Shown: positions 1 through 12,216 of the stretch, in pieces | Layout: each line of letters opens with the position of its first letter | Numbering within the stretch: position 1 is the first letter of the stretch | From: Chaetoderma sp. LZ-2023a | Taxonomy: Eukaryota; Mollusca; Caudofoveata; Chaetodermatida; Chaetodermatidae | Reading direction: 5' to 3' | DNA: 64,000 nucleotides | NCBI GenBank assembly: GCA_034401795.1 | Contig: CM067373.1 | Location: 93,321,103-93,385,102, forward strand | Position numbers and translations under genes: made by a program | Notes under the pieces: generated by a model | Seen by the model: the letters and a program-made list of their open reading frames with translations, nothing else | Told to the model about the DNA's origin: nothing | The model's database searches: none

Positions 1-85
1 ATACATCTAAGCCCAGAAGGTAAGTCTATAAAAGTGTACAATTTTGACAAATTAATTTTCAAGCATGTGAATGTGTACCTTTAAA

Positions 86-95
86 ATTATTATTA

Positions 96-148
<53 letters not shown>
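86..148. repeat. (ATT)n microsatellite
   Basis: Nearly pure ATT trinucleotide array with one early interruption. It lies just before the larger (ACT)n array and 534-bp duplication. Confidence 0.95.
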
Positions 149-309
149 GCTAAGGGTAGTCATCTAAGATAGTGATAGATAGATAAGAATGTGGAAAGGA
201 TGAGGGTGTGAACCTAGTCGCTGTGCTGGATAAATAGAACATTGCTCTATTTCACCCAACTTTTTAGCTAATATTTTCAGCAAACAAGTTGCGCGCATAG
301 TTGTTCTGT

Positions 310-310
<1 letters not shown>

Positions 311-405
<95 letters not shown>
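311..405. repeat. (ACT)n microsatellite
   Basis: Pure ACT/CTA trinucleotide array of about 31 copies. It directly abuts the first copy of the 534-bp tandem duplication. Serine-, threonine- or leucine-rich reading frames here are products of the array and not genes. Confidence 0.95.
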
Positions 406-407
<2 letters not shown>

Positions 408-854
408 TGATTTAAACATATTTTTATTGTTCTAAGAGACAATTGGGATTGAATCACAAGTTGTTTACAACTTAGTTACGATTCGCACCCTACATAGATA
501 TTATACAGTAATAATGGTGGCAGTGTAGTGTAGGTTCAGAAACATAAGTACATAGATACAAATGGAAATGCACCGGAGAGATCCACTGCCAGTAGAGGGC
601 AATGCCAGCGCTCTGACGTAAATTTCCCTAAAGGGTATCCTATACCGGCGCAGCGCTGCAGCCACATAGAAATTCCCACCGGCGCACCCCCAACCGCGCA
701 CACGCCAGTAGTGCTGCGCTAATGCGTTCAACTGGAGGATACGATGCGCCGGAGTGGTCCCCCGCCGCCGAAGAACCGCGCCAGCCCGGGACTCCCCACT
801 AATTCCGAGATCCACCAGGTGCGGTGCGGCGTGATGGCGCGGGAAATGAAGCTG

Positions 855-855
<1 letters not shown>
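406..855 (-). repeat. Duplicated unit, copy 1 (retroelement 3' end-like)
   Basis: This 450-bp unique block is followed by an (ACT)n array, and the pair is repeated 534 bp downstream with only a couple of substitutions. On the minus strand the block carries a 104-codon open frame (501-815) and ends with an AATAAA-like signal just before the GTA/TAC array. That is how a retroposon with a microsatellite tail would look. The protein is not recognised: it is Arg-rich at the start and ends in a hydrophobic stretch. The left half of the plus strand is GC-rich, unlike its neighbours. The unit may be a SINE or the 3' part of a LINE; neither is proven. Confidence 0.6.

Positions 856-939
<84 letters not shown>
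856..939. repeat. (ACT)n array between duplicate units
   Basis: Pure CTA/ACT array separating copy 1 and copy 2 of the 450-bp block. Together with the array at 311-405 it sits at the boundaries of the tandem duplication. Confidence 0.95.
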
Positions 940-941
<2 letters not shown>

Positions 942-1389
942 TGATTTAAACATATTTTTATTGTTCTAAGAGACAATTGGGATTGAATCACAAGTTGTTT
1001 ACAACTTAGTTACGATTCGCACCCTACATAGATATTATACAGTAATAATGGTGGCAGTGTAGTGTAGGTTCAGAAACATAAGTACATAGATACAAATGGA
1101 AATGCACCGGAGAGATCCACTGCCAGTAGAGGGCAATGCCAGCGCTCTGACGTAAATTTCCCTAAAGGGTATCCTATACCGGCGCAGCGCTGCAGCCACA
1201 TAGAAATTCCTACCGGCGCACCCCCAACCGCGCACACGCCAGTAGTGCTGCGCTAATGCGTTCAACTGGAGGATACGATGCGCCGGAGTGGTCCCCCGCC
1301 GCCGAAGAACCGCGCCAGCCCGGGACTCCCCACTAATTCCGAGATCCACCAGGTGCGGTGCGGCGTGATGGCGCGGGAAATGAAGCTGC
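940..1389 (-). repeat. Duplicated unit, copy 2
   Basis: Second copy of the 450-bp block, offset exactly 534 bp from copy 1 and almost identical to it. One visible difference is a single base in the 104-codon minus-strand frame (1035-1349), which changes GGN to GRN. The near identity indicates a recent duplication, probably by unequal exchange or slippage between flanking ACT arrays. Confidence 0.85.
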
Positions 1390-1390
1390 T

Positions 1391-1800
<410 letters not shown>

Positions 1801-2269
1801 GGTACTATGTACGGGTGAGATTGTGTTCGGTGGAATTTTTGCTGGGTTGGATTATGTCCGTGGGACTTTATCCAGGTGGGATTTTGCCCTGTGAGATTTT
1901 TTCCGGTGGGATTTTGTCCGGATTCATACTCTCATTTTATCATCTTATATATACGACTGCTCAATATCCTATAAGATCCAAATTATAAATTCCACAAATA
2001 TATTAATTGTAAACACAAATCTGACTGTCGACTTTATCTCCGTTTCGCAGAGTATTTGGTACTTAATGGTCGCTTGCGATTCATCGCCGATCTTGTCTAT
2101 ACAGTTTCTGACCTCCATGCGTGTAGCTCTTTAATGTTCCCGATCGCCGATTGTCGTGGCGCTATTATTTTATTTGTCACAGGTGAACTATCTGGGCATA
2201 TTTAAGATTTTCTGAGTTCTTTCCAATTCGATTGTTTCGTAGATATAATGCTTGAAGATGCGGGTAGAT

Positions 2270-2540
2270 GGCTCAAACCCATCCCAACCACACTAAGTGA
2301 ACGAAAATGCCCTTTCTGTACCAATATTGAAGACGAGTTTCATTTTATTATTTTGTGTATTCAGATCTGAGGAAAAAGTAGGCACCTACATCCAAATGTG
2401 TTACTGGATTCGTCCAAATGTCTATAAGCCATCGCAACTTTTCCTGTCCACTAACGGCAACCTTTTAAAGAAAGTGGTAACGCATATGTTTGTTTACAGT
2501 GCGTTTTTAGAGCGTATTATTCCCACAGAATGACCATTTT
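2270..2540 (+). pseudogene. LINE ORF2 C-terminal fragment
   Basis: Reading across frames, ERKCPFC...IEDEFHFIILC (about 2297-2355) forms the C-terminal Cys/His knuckle of a LINE reverse-transcriptase protein. A second frame then reads YWIRPNVYKPSQLF and continues LLKKVVTHMF...FLERI to about 2515, which is the usual tail after the knuckle. One frameshift after the knuckle separates the two parts. Only the extreme 3' end is present, as expected from 5' truncation during target-primed reverse transcription. The protein would have acted with its LINE RNA in retrotransposition; this copy is dead. Confidence 0.65.
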
Positions 2541-2602
2541 CTCCTATAACATGCAAAGCAACATAGTAATAGTGTTGATGACCATTTTGTAGGATAGTGG
2601 TG

Positions 2603-2862
<260 letters not shown>

Positions 2863-3102
2863 AGTATAAGTGTGAGTGTTGGTAGTTGATAGAACGTCAC
2901 TGAACTAAGGGCAGAAATTCTTGATACTTGACAGCTTCAGTACAAAGTACGTGCTACAGCCACAACATTATATCTGTCTTTATCCCATCGAAGGCTTGAT
3001 TAAGCAGGTATAATCATCATTTACACCAAATTCATCCAAAACAAATGCAGCTAACCAATATACCACAATCAAATCTCTATTGTTGTACCAATAACATTCC
3101 GA

Positions 3103-3163
3103 GTGCGTGCGTGTGTGCGTGCGTGTGTGCGTGTGTGTGTGCGTGCGTGTGTGCGTGCGCCCG
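3103..3163. repeat. TG/TGCG microsatellite
   Basis: Interrupted mixture of TGCG and TGTG units in unique DNA. Confidence 0.9.
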
Positions 3164-3285
3164 TGCATGAAGTTTTAGTTTCACGTGTATTACACTCAGG
3201 CTACCGAGGTAGCATATGAGGGTACATATTTATAACAATTATCTTGTCGAGTAAAGTGACAAAATATGCAATGATTATCACTAAG

Positions 3286-3311
3286 TGAATAAATAAATAA
3301 ATAAATAAATA
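3286..3311. repeat. (AATA)n microsatellite
   Basis: Short AAAT array at the 3' side of the minus-strand LINE remnant. It may be that element's simple-repeat tail. Confidence 0.8.
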
Positions 3312-3329
3312 CCAATTGCATTAATAACA

Positions 3330-5565
3330 GCCATACTAGACTCGTTGCCTTATTTATTTCTTCTTGGCACATAAAAGGTATTTACGCATTTTTTGTAGAA
3401 CTGGCCTATTGCATATTGAAATAAGTGCTTTAGCGTTTTCCATCGAGTTATTGGTTAGGTACTAAGAAGGAAATAAATCTTTGTCTTTCAGTGCTAAATT
3501 TTGAACAATGAAAATGAAAGTGTAATTCGTCACCTATGCAATTACATGTGTTACAGATGCGCTAATTTTTTTTCAATTCCCTCACATCTCTTGGCCTCGA
3601 TGGATAGTTGGTGATTCAATGTTCTGAAGTGACCCAGAGTTATAGCGTCGCAATATGGTAATGCAACACGATATTTTTCAAATACCGAATCACTCGTTAT
3701 ATCATTGTAGATCGTTAATCGGCTTGAATTGGAAATTTCAGCTGTACGTTTTTCATTGAATTGAGTTTGTAAAGCGATTCTTAATTGCTTAGTAATGTTA
3801 GTCGTATTTACGTTTTCTGCGTTAAATGCAGTATCAAATCCTGGTATGGTTAGTTTCTTTAACTTTTTTGATTCATTTAAACTTAATAATCTTTGCTTCC
3901 GTATAATGTAGGCAGGTATAGTAAAGAATGGATGAAAGCTTTCCATATCCAGCGATCACAATGTCCGACCGGAATCAAATTATATTACACTGTATTATAA
4001 TATTTAAAGGGTATTTACCTAATTCTGTATAGATCATAACATTCGGTGCACTTTTCTTCATTTGTAACATAATTTTATAAAATCGTATTTGGCAAATTTC
4101 TAGCAGTTTCGTGTTTTCGAAGCCCCAGATTTCGGACGCGTATAATATAACTGGTACAACCATAGACGAATAAGATGTGCACTGTAAATCTATTGAGACA
4201 TCGATCGCTTTAATTTTGTGGATTAGTGCGTACATTGCTTTAATCCCTTGAGATAGGTTTCGTTTTCTAAAAGAAAGAAATGTATCATTATATTTGAAAA
4301 GTACACCCAAAAATAAATATTTATTTACTACTTCTATGCTATCTATGTTCACCGATTTGAAATTTTCGTTAGTTAATCTTATTACGTTTTTCGAATATTA
4401 TTATTTTAGGTTTTAAATGATTTGATCTGCGATTTCCACTTTTCGCAATAGTTGCATTGTGTAGCGACCTGTGTGTTTCTGCCATTATCGTAGTGTTATC
4501 AGCATAGAGAAGCACAATAAGATATAAATAAAGGTGTAAATTATAAGCTAGTTCGTTAATTGTTGTCAGCCCTGATGTGTGGTGTTCTTCTGGGTAACTT
4601 TCTAAATCATTCAGAAAAATCGAAAAGAGAAAAGGGGATACATGTTCACCTTGTCAAACGCCTATTCTGCACGGAAATTTGTCTGACCTAGTTGAGTTAT
4701 GAAAAACAAATGATTTAATGGACCAATACATATTAAAAATAATTTCAAAGCATTTTGCTGTAACTCCGTTTTTTTATAATATTTTCCCAGAGACCCTTTC
4801 TCCAAACAGTATCGAAAGCTTATTTTAAATCTATAAAACAGCAATATAGCTTTTTCTTTTCGGCTGATAAGAGCTACTGCATGAGATGCAGTGAAAATAT
4901 ATTGTCCAGGTGGATCTACCTTTTCTGAATCCGTTTTACGAATCTGAAATTATTTCATAGTTTTCTGCATATGCTTTCAAACGACCACTAATAATTGTAT
5001 GTGGTGAAAAGGTGCCCCAATAAGGCTTAAAAGTGTTATTGTTATTGGTGGGTACCTTGCTGCGTCCGACGGATCTCATTTCTTCTTATAGATAGGTATA
5101 ATCTTTACGATTAGCCATTTTCCCGGGACCCAACCGTTGTCAAATATTATACTAAATAAAACTTCATAAATGGTAATCATGGTATTAATTGTGGATTTAA
5201 TATATTCGAGTATATAAGTATCAAGTCGATCCCGCATGCTTTATCATTTCCTAATTTATATATCGCGTGCCGTATTTCCTCATTTGTTACTGGGAGCTCC
5301 AAATCCGGACTATTTGGAGTAGCTTCGTCCTAAGCCTTGCCATCTTGCTTTTGAGAGGACTAATTCAGTTCTTAATTTGACGATCAGATTCGGTTATATC
5401 GTCTACATTAAAATTTTGCAACAAAAAGTCGTCGAATCTTTCAAAATCACTGTTCCTGTCTTCAAAAGTTATTTTCAATATAATTAGGTCATTTTCTATT
5501 TTTTTGAACGCTTTGTTTGACTTATATCTCGATGCTTCGGATGGTATATATGCAGATATATGCAA
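3330..5565 (-). pseudogene. APE-type LINE ORF2, reverse transcriptase remnant
   Basis: Minus-strand translation reconstructs most of a LINE reverse transcriptase in order. An N-terminal segment lies near 5565-5365. A palm segment (FDTVWRKGL-like, about 4835-4800) is followed by GV*QGEHVSPFLFSIFLND (about 4660-4600) with a stop in place of the Arg or Cys before QGE. The catalytic motif appears as YADN instead of YADD (about 4500). The thumb follows, with ASEIWGFEN and YTELGKYPL (4352-3975). The next block is 3946-3551, and the C-terminal knuckle CNTCNCIGDELHFHFHC lies at about 3545-3495. Several frameshifts and stops break it. The AATA array at 3291-3311 lies just beyond the 3' end. The clade (CR1-, Jockey- or RTE-like) cannot be fixed by eye. 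The mutated catalytic Asp and the breaks make it inactive. Confidence 0.85.
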
Positions 5566-5667
5566 ATGGAGCAGTATCCCTTAGAGGGAAATCAGAAGCG
5601 CCAACATTTGCATCTGTCGTGGTAGACGTATCAGTAGCGTATTACGCAGTAAGAATGTGGCCAGATG

Positions 5668-5754
5668 CAGTAATAGTAGTAGTGGCAGTGGCAGCAAACG
5701 TAGCAGTAGGAACAGTTGTTGTAGTAGTCGCGCAGCAGTAGCAGCGGCAGGAGT

Positions 5755-5813
<59 letters not shown>

Positions 5814-5854
5814 CAGAAGTAGTAGCAGTAGTAGTAGCAGATGTAGTAGTAGAT

Positions 5855-5933
<79 letters not shown>

Positions 5934-5982
5934 CAGTAATAGCAGTAGCAACAGCAGCAGCAGCAGCAGCAGCAGCAACAGC

Positions 5983-6023
<41 letters not shown>

Positions 6024-6168
6024 CAGTAGCAGAAGTAGTAGCAGTAGTAGTAGCAGTAGTAGTAGCAGAAGTAGTAGCAGTAGTAGTAGCAGTAGTAGTA
6101 GTAGTAGCAGAAGTCGTAGAAGTAGTAGTAGCAGTAGTAGTAGCAGTAGTAGTAGCAGAAGTAGTAGC

Positions 6169-6236
<68 letters not shown>

Positions 6237-6283
6237 CAGCAGAAGTAGTAGCAGTAGTAGTAGCAGAAGTCGTAGAAGTAGTG
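5668..6283. repeat. Compound AGT/AGC trinucleotide array, about 600 bp
   Basis: Long array made of AGT and AGC units with occasional AGA and CGT variants: a pure AGC block (about 5754-5803), a pure AGT block (about 5843-5931), a second AGC block (about 5956-5980), then alternating higher-order units such as AGTAGTAGTAGCAGAAGT repeated several times. It abuts the decayed coding region that follows on the minus strand. Apparent 200-260 codon poly-Leu, Val, Ala or Tyr frames are artefacts. Confidence 0.95.
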
Positions 6284-6299
6284 GTAAAGTCTGGTTGTC

Positions 6300-8730
6300 A
6301 GACCACCAACCCATAAAAATTGGACTCCCAATGAGTTTTGGTGTTTTTCCAACCACGAAACCCTACTGATTAAGAATCTGGCACCTTTGAGGAATTTGAA
6401 AAATCCAAGATGGCCGCCAAAATACATTATCAGCTATACCGTGCTTTCTTGAACAGGTAGAACAATTATTTTGGTGTTTAACGGCAGGTTGTCAGGGTCA
6501 TAGAGTTGAATTATGCACGATAAAACTAGTTTGGGTGATCACATTTAACAATGTGATTAATAAATGGCCAGGATCCAGCATCCCAGCAGATTGTACGATC
6601 TCCATCTTCTTCAACGTGGATTTTGTCTTTGTTACTCGCATGTAACCGCCATCGTCAAATATAGAAGTATGGATAGGTGCAAGTTTGTTGTGACATATGT
6701 TCTCAATATCCAAGTCACGTGAGTGCATCAGATCCATAAATCTGGAATATATCAGTTCAATATCATAAACACGATCCGATCCTACCGTCACATGTTTTTT
6801 GGTAATTTCAATTGTAACTACTTATACTCAATGAAGCATGAAAACCTCTAGCCCAAGTAGCTTGATACGCATTCGTTTGTCTTTGGCCTATGGCTAGTGC
6901 ATTGCCAACATTAACTGTATCCTGCGATATCCTAGGTGTTACTATGTTTAGTATACCATCAGGGTGCTAAGACGTGTTCAGTGGATCAGTACAAAATTAT
7001 AGCCTTTTGCGGATCGTTTCTATATCTTTTGTACCTGCATTCAATTTTGTAAGTTTTTCTTCTTTGTGTTCTGTGATCTCTTCTCGTTCTGATGCATCTC
7101 TCATGTCTGAAATGTATTTGGTGAGTACCACTATCTACCCGCAATCGGATTTAGTGTTATTCCTACTCCCAGGCATGTCCATACCGCTTGAACGTTGTTC
7201 TATACATATATCACACCGCATGCATTCCATATTCCACGCGTATGCCGAACCACATGCTCACCTTTGAAAAATCGTTCCATCGACGGGAGATAACAGAGTC
7301 CATATTGGACATAATTTACATGACTTTCAGCAAAGAAATACTGTGTCATATGCTTTACTGCTACGAGGTACAACGGACAATTCCATTGTCTTTCCGCTCT
7401 GACATACAGAAAGATGATCAGAATAGGAACAACCAGCCATTCTAGCCAAAGCTCGGCAATTCTACTTTGGCCAGCATTTTTTCTGAAGTAAATCCATTTT
7501 GTCTTATCCTTTTCCAGCGCCTATTAACACAATGTGCTGGAGCTCCTCCTTCACCATCCTCAGAGTCCTTATAGACTGCGGGAACTTCTTCCCCGTGAGC
7601 ATACAGACAACGCCAGCAAGTGCAGCTTTCATAGGTTCTTCCAGACCACTGTTTGCCATCAACACCGTTATATAGCCAACGAAGCTCATACGCATAAAGG
7701 TCCACGAAGATGCTTGACTTTTCCTGCAGCTGCTGCAGCAGACGCCTAAACATTAGGACTTTATAATATGACCATGAAATAATTACGTCATCGAACTACT
7801 CAACAAGTTTTGTTCTATTAAGAAATACACCAAGAGTTATTTGAAGGTGTGTTGCTCTGCTGTCGATAACAGAAGTTATGCCATTGCCTATCAAAATAGC
7901 AGGCAATGTAGAATCTAAATCTTCAGAAATATTGCGCATTAGTGACATCATGGTTAAACTTACAGATTACAATGCAATGCATGCATTTATTCCGGTTTTC
8001 TAAACCTGCGTGTCAGCTAACAGTTCCTTAGATCCTTGAGAATTATCTTCGTGACTTTTGAAACAGATCTGGACGTAACATCCTCTTCCTCCTCCACCAT
8101 TCTACCTACATCTGAGGATCTACGTCTGATCAAAAGTATATTTGCTGGTCCAGTGGCTGACAACAACAAAATGTATTTGCCACAATGTTCAGACAGGGCA
8201 CGTTTTAAACGGCACTGCTTATCACCTTCATTGTCACGGTGGAGATGATCAACTTCTACTGATAATCAAATGTATCATCTATCAGAGTCTATGGAACACA
8301 AAACAAGGCTAAATGCAGAGCCACCTTGCTCAACTTCATTCTTACTACGCGTTGCTCTTTTGCTGATATTGGAGACATAAATCTGCATCGATAGTCATCG
8401 TGGTCAAGCGCATCAACAGCACCCAAATCACTGATCACACCCTTCATACTAACATGAACTTCATTGGACCATCTGTTTCTCCTCTAAAAACAAACATCTA
8501 GAATTACTGCTTTAAATGTTTTCTGGCATGACCATGTGTGCTGTTCTACAAAGTTTAGGTTTACGCCACCACTTTGGATTTCTATGGTCTGGGTCTATCT
8601 CACACGACTCTCCACAAAATAAGCAATGTTCCAAAGATTTTGGGTCAGATGAAAATTCAGTTTTGGCAACCAGACTAGTAGTAACATGAGCACCTGTGAC
8701 GTTGCTGTCAGGTAGACAGTAAGACAAGTT
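6300..8730 (-). pseudogene. Remnant of an unnamed multi-segment transposon-like protein
   Basis: Read on the minus strand from 8730 down, the pieces form one degenerate protein that shifts frame repeatedly. Segments in order are: a Cys-pair motif CLFCGE (about 8640); RRNRWSNEVHV (about 8490) leading to HDDYRCRFM; FVGYITVLMANSGLEE with a GKKFPQ segment (about 7690-7570); LWLEWLVVPILIIFLYVRAE (about 7455-7400); HVNYVQYGL (about 7310); HVVRHTRGIWNACG (about 7240); and SIFDDGGYMRVTKTKSTLKK (about 6670-6610). From memory this order matches a large predicted-protein family common in marine invertebrate genomes and lacking a named function. I infer a mobile-element origin from its copy-number behaviour, not from a catalytic motif. 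The AGT array lies at its downstream end and a GTC/GTT array at its N-terminal end. Confidence 0.6.
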
Positions 8731-8732
8731 AA

Positions 8733-8885
8733 TTGTATCCGTGTCGTCGTCGTCGTCGTCGTCGTCGTCGTGGTTGTTGTCGTGGTTGTTGTCGTGGTTG
8801 TTGTCGTGGTTGCTGTGATGGTTGTTGTCGTGGTTGTCGTTGCTGTTCTTGCTGTCGTTGTCGTTGATGCCGTTGGTATTGTTGT
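8733..8885. repeat. GTC/GTT trinucleotide array
   Basis: (GTC)n followed by alternating GTT, GTC and GTG units. On the minus strand it gives a Thr-rich frame upstream of the CLFCGE segment. The position suggests expansion inside the former N-terminal coding region or its leader. Confidence 0.9.
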
Positions 8886-8961
8886 TATATTGGATAGTTC
8901 TCCGCGTCGGGATTCTTGTAACGACACGGGCGGTTCCTAGATGTGTATCCCCGAGGTCTTC

Positions 8962-9315
8962 CTATCTAGGTTGATACATCTGTACATTAATGTATAACTG
9001 ATTGTACACTAATTTGGCATTCTGGCTATCGCCTCTAGCCCGCATCATTATAGGAATAAGTTGTTTGCGTTGTTTGCAAATTTCGTACGGATGTTGTTGA
9101 ACAATACTGTAAGCAGAGTCTCTTAACAATTCATATCCCGATTTACGTACGCGTTCATGGTCAGGCATAAACAGAAATCTTCCAATAATCGGCCTTGGTT
9201 GATTATCGTTAGAAGTGTTCCTGCCTATGCGATGTATGTTTTGGAATTGAAGCGGTTCCGCTAATTTATATACACATATTCGCCCTCGTGTACTTTAATG
9301 CCTCAAAACAATAGA
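8962..9315 (-). pseudogene. LINE ORF1p-like RNA-binding fragment
   Basis: Continuous minus-strand frame of about 118 codons. It reads GRICVYKLAEP, then IHRIGRNTSNDNQPRPIIG, RFLFMPDHERVRKSGYELL and YEICKQRKQLIPIMMRAR, ending in KLVYNQLYINVQMYQP and a stop. The order HRIGR, RPRPIIxxF, then (Q/R)RRKxLxPxMxxAR is the layout of the RRM plus C-terminal domain of L1-type ORF1 proteins, which coat LINE RNA and act as chaperones. The N-terminal coiled-coil part is not visible upstream. The frame is open across the domain, so this is a fairly young fragment. The ORF2 partner is not adjacent. Confidence 0.6.
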
Positions 9316-9496
9316 GTATACTTCATGGATCGATTTTCGTGGTCGAAAGCCCGATCTTGTAGTTCACCACACCGGTTACGGGGGTGGGTGGATGGTTGGG
9401 GTGGGGGGCTTTACTGTCTCTTCTGAGCTGGTGTACTTCTGTTTGTAGGGCAGTTGTAGAATTACTTTGGGCGCGAATAATGACCAGCGTGCGGCA

Positions 9497-9880
9497 TCAT
9501 AAGGGATGAGCAATTAGATGTGGTATTACAGGATCGTTTGAGAAATTTAAATACTGCCCGTGTTGGTTTATGTTCATCCCGTACGGAATTGGCCTACCGG
9601 ATGTCATTGGTGCCATGGAAGTCCCCACCCGTGACATCATCACTGTGGGTGTGGCAATTAATGTCGCGCCACCGTTCATTTGCGTCGGCCCGTTATCCAG
9701 CCTACAAACCGTCGGTGGTGAAATATATCTCGTATGAGGTGTGCTTCGTGTGACGGTAGACGGAGCTGTGGTCGTTGTCACCGTTATAGTGGTCACAACC
9801 ATAACAACTTCTTTCGAAGGTGTCGCTATTAATACTTTTGTTGCGTCCTCTATGACCTGATAGAGAATTGGAATGGTCAT
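9497..9880 (-). CDS. Thr/Val-rich hypothetical open frame
   Basis: A 127-codon minus-strand frame with a central Thr-rich stretch and no recognised domain. It lies upstream of the ORF1p-like fragment but in a different frame. It may be a decayed leader or N-terminal part of that element, or chance. An overlapping frame on the same strand (9702-9980) is equally unremarkable. Confidence 0.15.
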   Translation of the reverse strand: MTIPILYQVIEDATKVLIATPSKEVVMVVTTITVTTTTAPSTVTRSTPHTRYISPPTVCRLDNGPTQMNGGATLIATPTVMMSRVGTSMAPMTSGRPIPYGMNINQHGQYLNFSNDPVIPHLIAHPL

Positions 9881-9980
9881 GCAAGATGTCGGGTATGTGC
9901 CTAGGTCTTCTGGAGTGTACCTGGGTTTGGTCAGGGGTAGAGTTAGTTCCTTGGGGTGAACATGATGTTTCGTAGGTCAT

Positions 9981-11369
9981 CTATTGCCGGAAAGCTCCTC
10001 TCACAACATTACATTTCCTGGGCACAGCTTACACTGGACGTCCATCCTTTTGCATTCATCGCAAGCCATTCAAGAATTCACCCCCATACAGTGTTTACTG
10101 AATGATTATTTCATTAAACTTTCGGCGAATACTTCTCACGCGTAATGTCAGAGATTGTCAAGCTTGTACTCTATGTAGTATGCTATGCAATGGCAGATTC
10201 GTGAGAGGAGGTAGTGGGCTGTTATCAATTTAGACTGTATTGTAATCCGTAAAGTAAGTTGTTGTCAGTTGTTGCCAATAGCCCAATGAGGTTAAGTTTT
10301 ACTGAGCTGTACTCACGGTTTCTCAGAACAATCTGCTGAATAAGTTGTTGGTCAGCTTTACCCCATTTTCAGACACACAGTGTGTGCGTGCCTGCGTGCA
10401 TGCATGCTTGCGTATGTGTCCGTATGATATTGCGCATAAGTATGTATGAGTACATGTGATTGCTACATGTAGGAGTACACGTGATTGTTATAGTTATTCA
10501 CAAATTTGATATGAGAAATTTATATTTGTATTGCATAGTTGAAATGTCTACCCGTCATACATATGATTATTAATGTACATTGTGTTCACTCAAGGGGTAA
10601 CGACCTACTGTAAATAAAGATTCATTCATTCCTAAATTGATAGACTCTTCCGCTCACGCGAGTTTCCAGAAAAACGACAGAAAAACGACAAATAATAACA
10701 AATTTGTGTGACGCGGTCGGGATTTGTGTATAAAAATTAGCACGTAGTAAGAATTTACAAGGATCATTATACTACAACAAAAATATTGACAATTTCAAAT
10801 TTTATTCATACCTCGAAGGTAATGCCTCTTTAAAGGATGCCAGGTTTACTATTGTTTGACTGCCAGCTTTGACCCGTTCTCCGACGACGTAAATGATAAT
10901 AACGGTGTGAGGTATTGATGTCCTTGGGAGGATGGCTGCTATACGTGTCTCTGCTATCGCTTCTCGCCTGTTCCGCAAACTAACCGCGGAAGCTGGCAGA
11001 ATTAGAAAGAAGTCATAATACTAAGTCTCGTTCCAATCATTGAAAATAGTTTTAAAATAATTGGGGTTTTTCAAAATTATCACATTATATTTAGCATTGT
11101 TGCTGATGATATTATATTGCTATTGGAACTTGCTAACTCTAGTTATCGCTGTCGTCATCATCGTGGGTTATGGTTGCACTGTTGATGATGTCGGAATAAA
11201 TGTTGGGGCGTGTACAAGCATGGTGATCACAGCATTAAGAGCTCCTCACCACCTTACCTTTCTCACTCTTGTCAAATTCTTAGTTTATAACCCAGTTTCT
11301 CATATTCCCCTCTCCTCTCTTTTTGTTTCTCTTTCCCTAACCACGCCCCCCCCCACACACTCCTCCCCA

Positions 11370-11370
<1 letters not shown>
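9981..11370. other. Non-coding stretch, no element recognised
   Basis: No supported gene. It contains a short TGCG-like patch near 10381-10425 and otherwise unique AT-rich DNA. Confidence 0.5.

Positions 11371-11373
<3 letters not shown>

Positions 11374-11441
<68 letters not shown>
11374..11441. repeat. (CT)n microsatellite
   Basis: Pure CT dinucleotide array in a pyrimidine-rich strand. The Leu-Ser and Arg-Glu frames across it are artefacts. Confidence 0.95.
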
Positions 11442-11447
<6 letters not shown>

Positions 11448-11659
11448 CACATACGCACGCCAATACGTACGCACTCACGCACATATTCACGTACACATAC
11501 GACGCAAGCGTGCGAACTACCTAGAAAAATTGTAATCAGTGGTTGATATAGCTTATCACTTAAGTAGTTATACATACGTTACTATTTAATTATGTTTTAT
11601 TATACCCCATCTTGATGTATTTATTATTGTATTGTATTTGTATGTATGGGAGACACGTA

Positions 11660-11918
11660 GATGAGGTAAGCTGTTGAACATTTGAAACTAATTTGTCTGG
11701 GTGTTGTTGCTGTCTACTGTTTCAAAATCTTTAACAGAATGTTTATTAAGCAGTAAATCAATCAAAGACATAAATTTCGTACACTTGACGGACTTTTCGA
11801 GCTTACTGACAAAGTATTTGCTGTCAATTATGCTTGTGACCTCAGCCTACATGTAGCTTAATTAAATTACTTATGACGTCATATACTTGTGTTATAGATC
11901 GGATCCCTCTATTAAATG
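11660..11918. mobile_element. Family-B hairpin element, diverged partial copy
   Basis: Contains the family-B core arm (GTTGAACATTTGAAACTAA at about 11671), a decayed opposite arm, TTTATTAAGCAGTAAATC, a TTATGACGTCATATAC block near 11872 and an end GATCGGATCCCTCTATT near 11900. The left half is missing. The closest relative in this window is the copy at 49785-50212, which shares the CAAAGACATA and TTGGACTTTTCG-like stretch. Confidence 0.6.
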
Positions 11919-12216
11919 CTGATTGTCTACCCTATGTGCAAAGTAAAATGAAGGTTATAGGTCGTTTAGTATCCTCTATGATATGACAGCTATTCTGGAA
12001 AATGGCTGTCACGCCCTCCAAATGGCAAAATCTGTGATGGCACTGTATTACAATTTACATGGGATAACATGTTGTATATATATGCCAAATGTCATGTTTT
12101 CGCCACAAAGTGCACGGATTTTCACCTATCTACTACCTATCCGCTACACTGTCTTAGAGCTCGCTAACACTAAGGCTGTAACTGTTCTGTAGTACGTGTA
12201 ATTATATATGTATATT

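Noticed and set aside
5631-6427. Frames of 220-261 codons rich in Leu, Tyr, Cys, Val and Ala
   Set aside because: They translate the compound AGT/AGC array and are open in several frames at once.
11061-11546. A 161-codon frame with a hydrophobic N-terminus that looks like a membrane segment
   Set aside because: The C-terminal half is the CT array and the remaining part has no homologue that I recognise; codon use is AT-driven, so chance is more likely.
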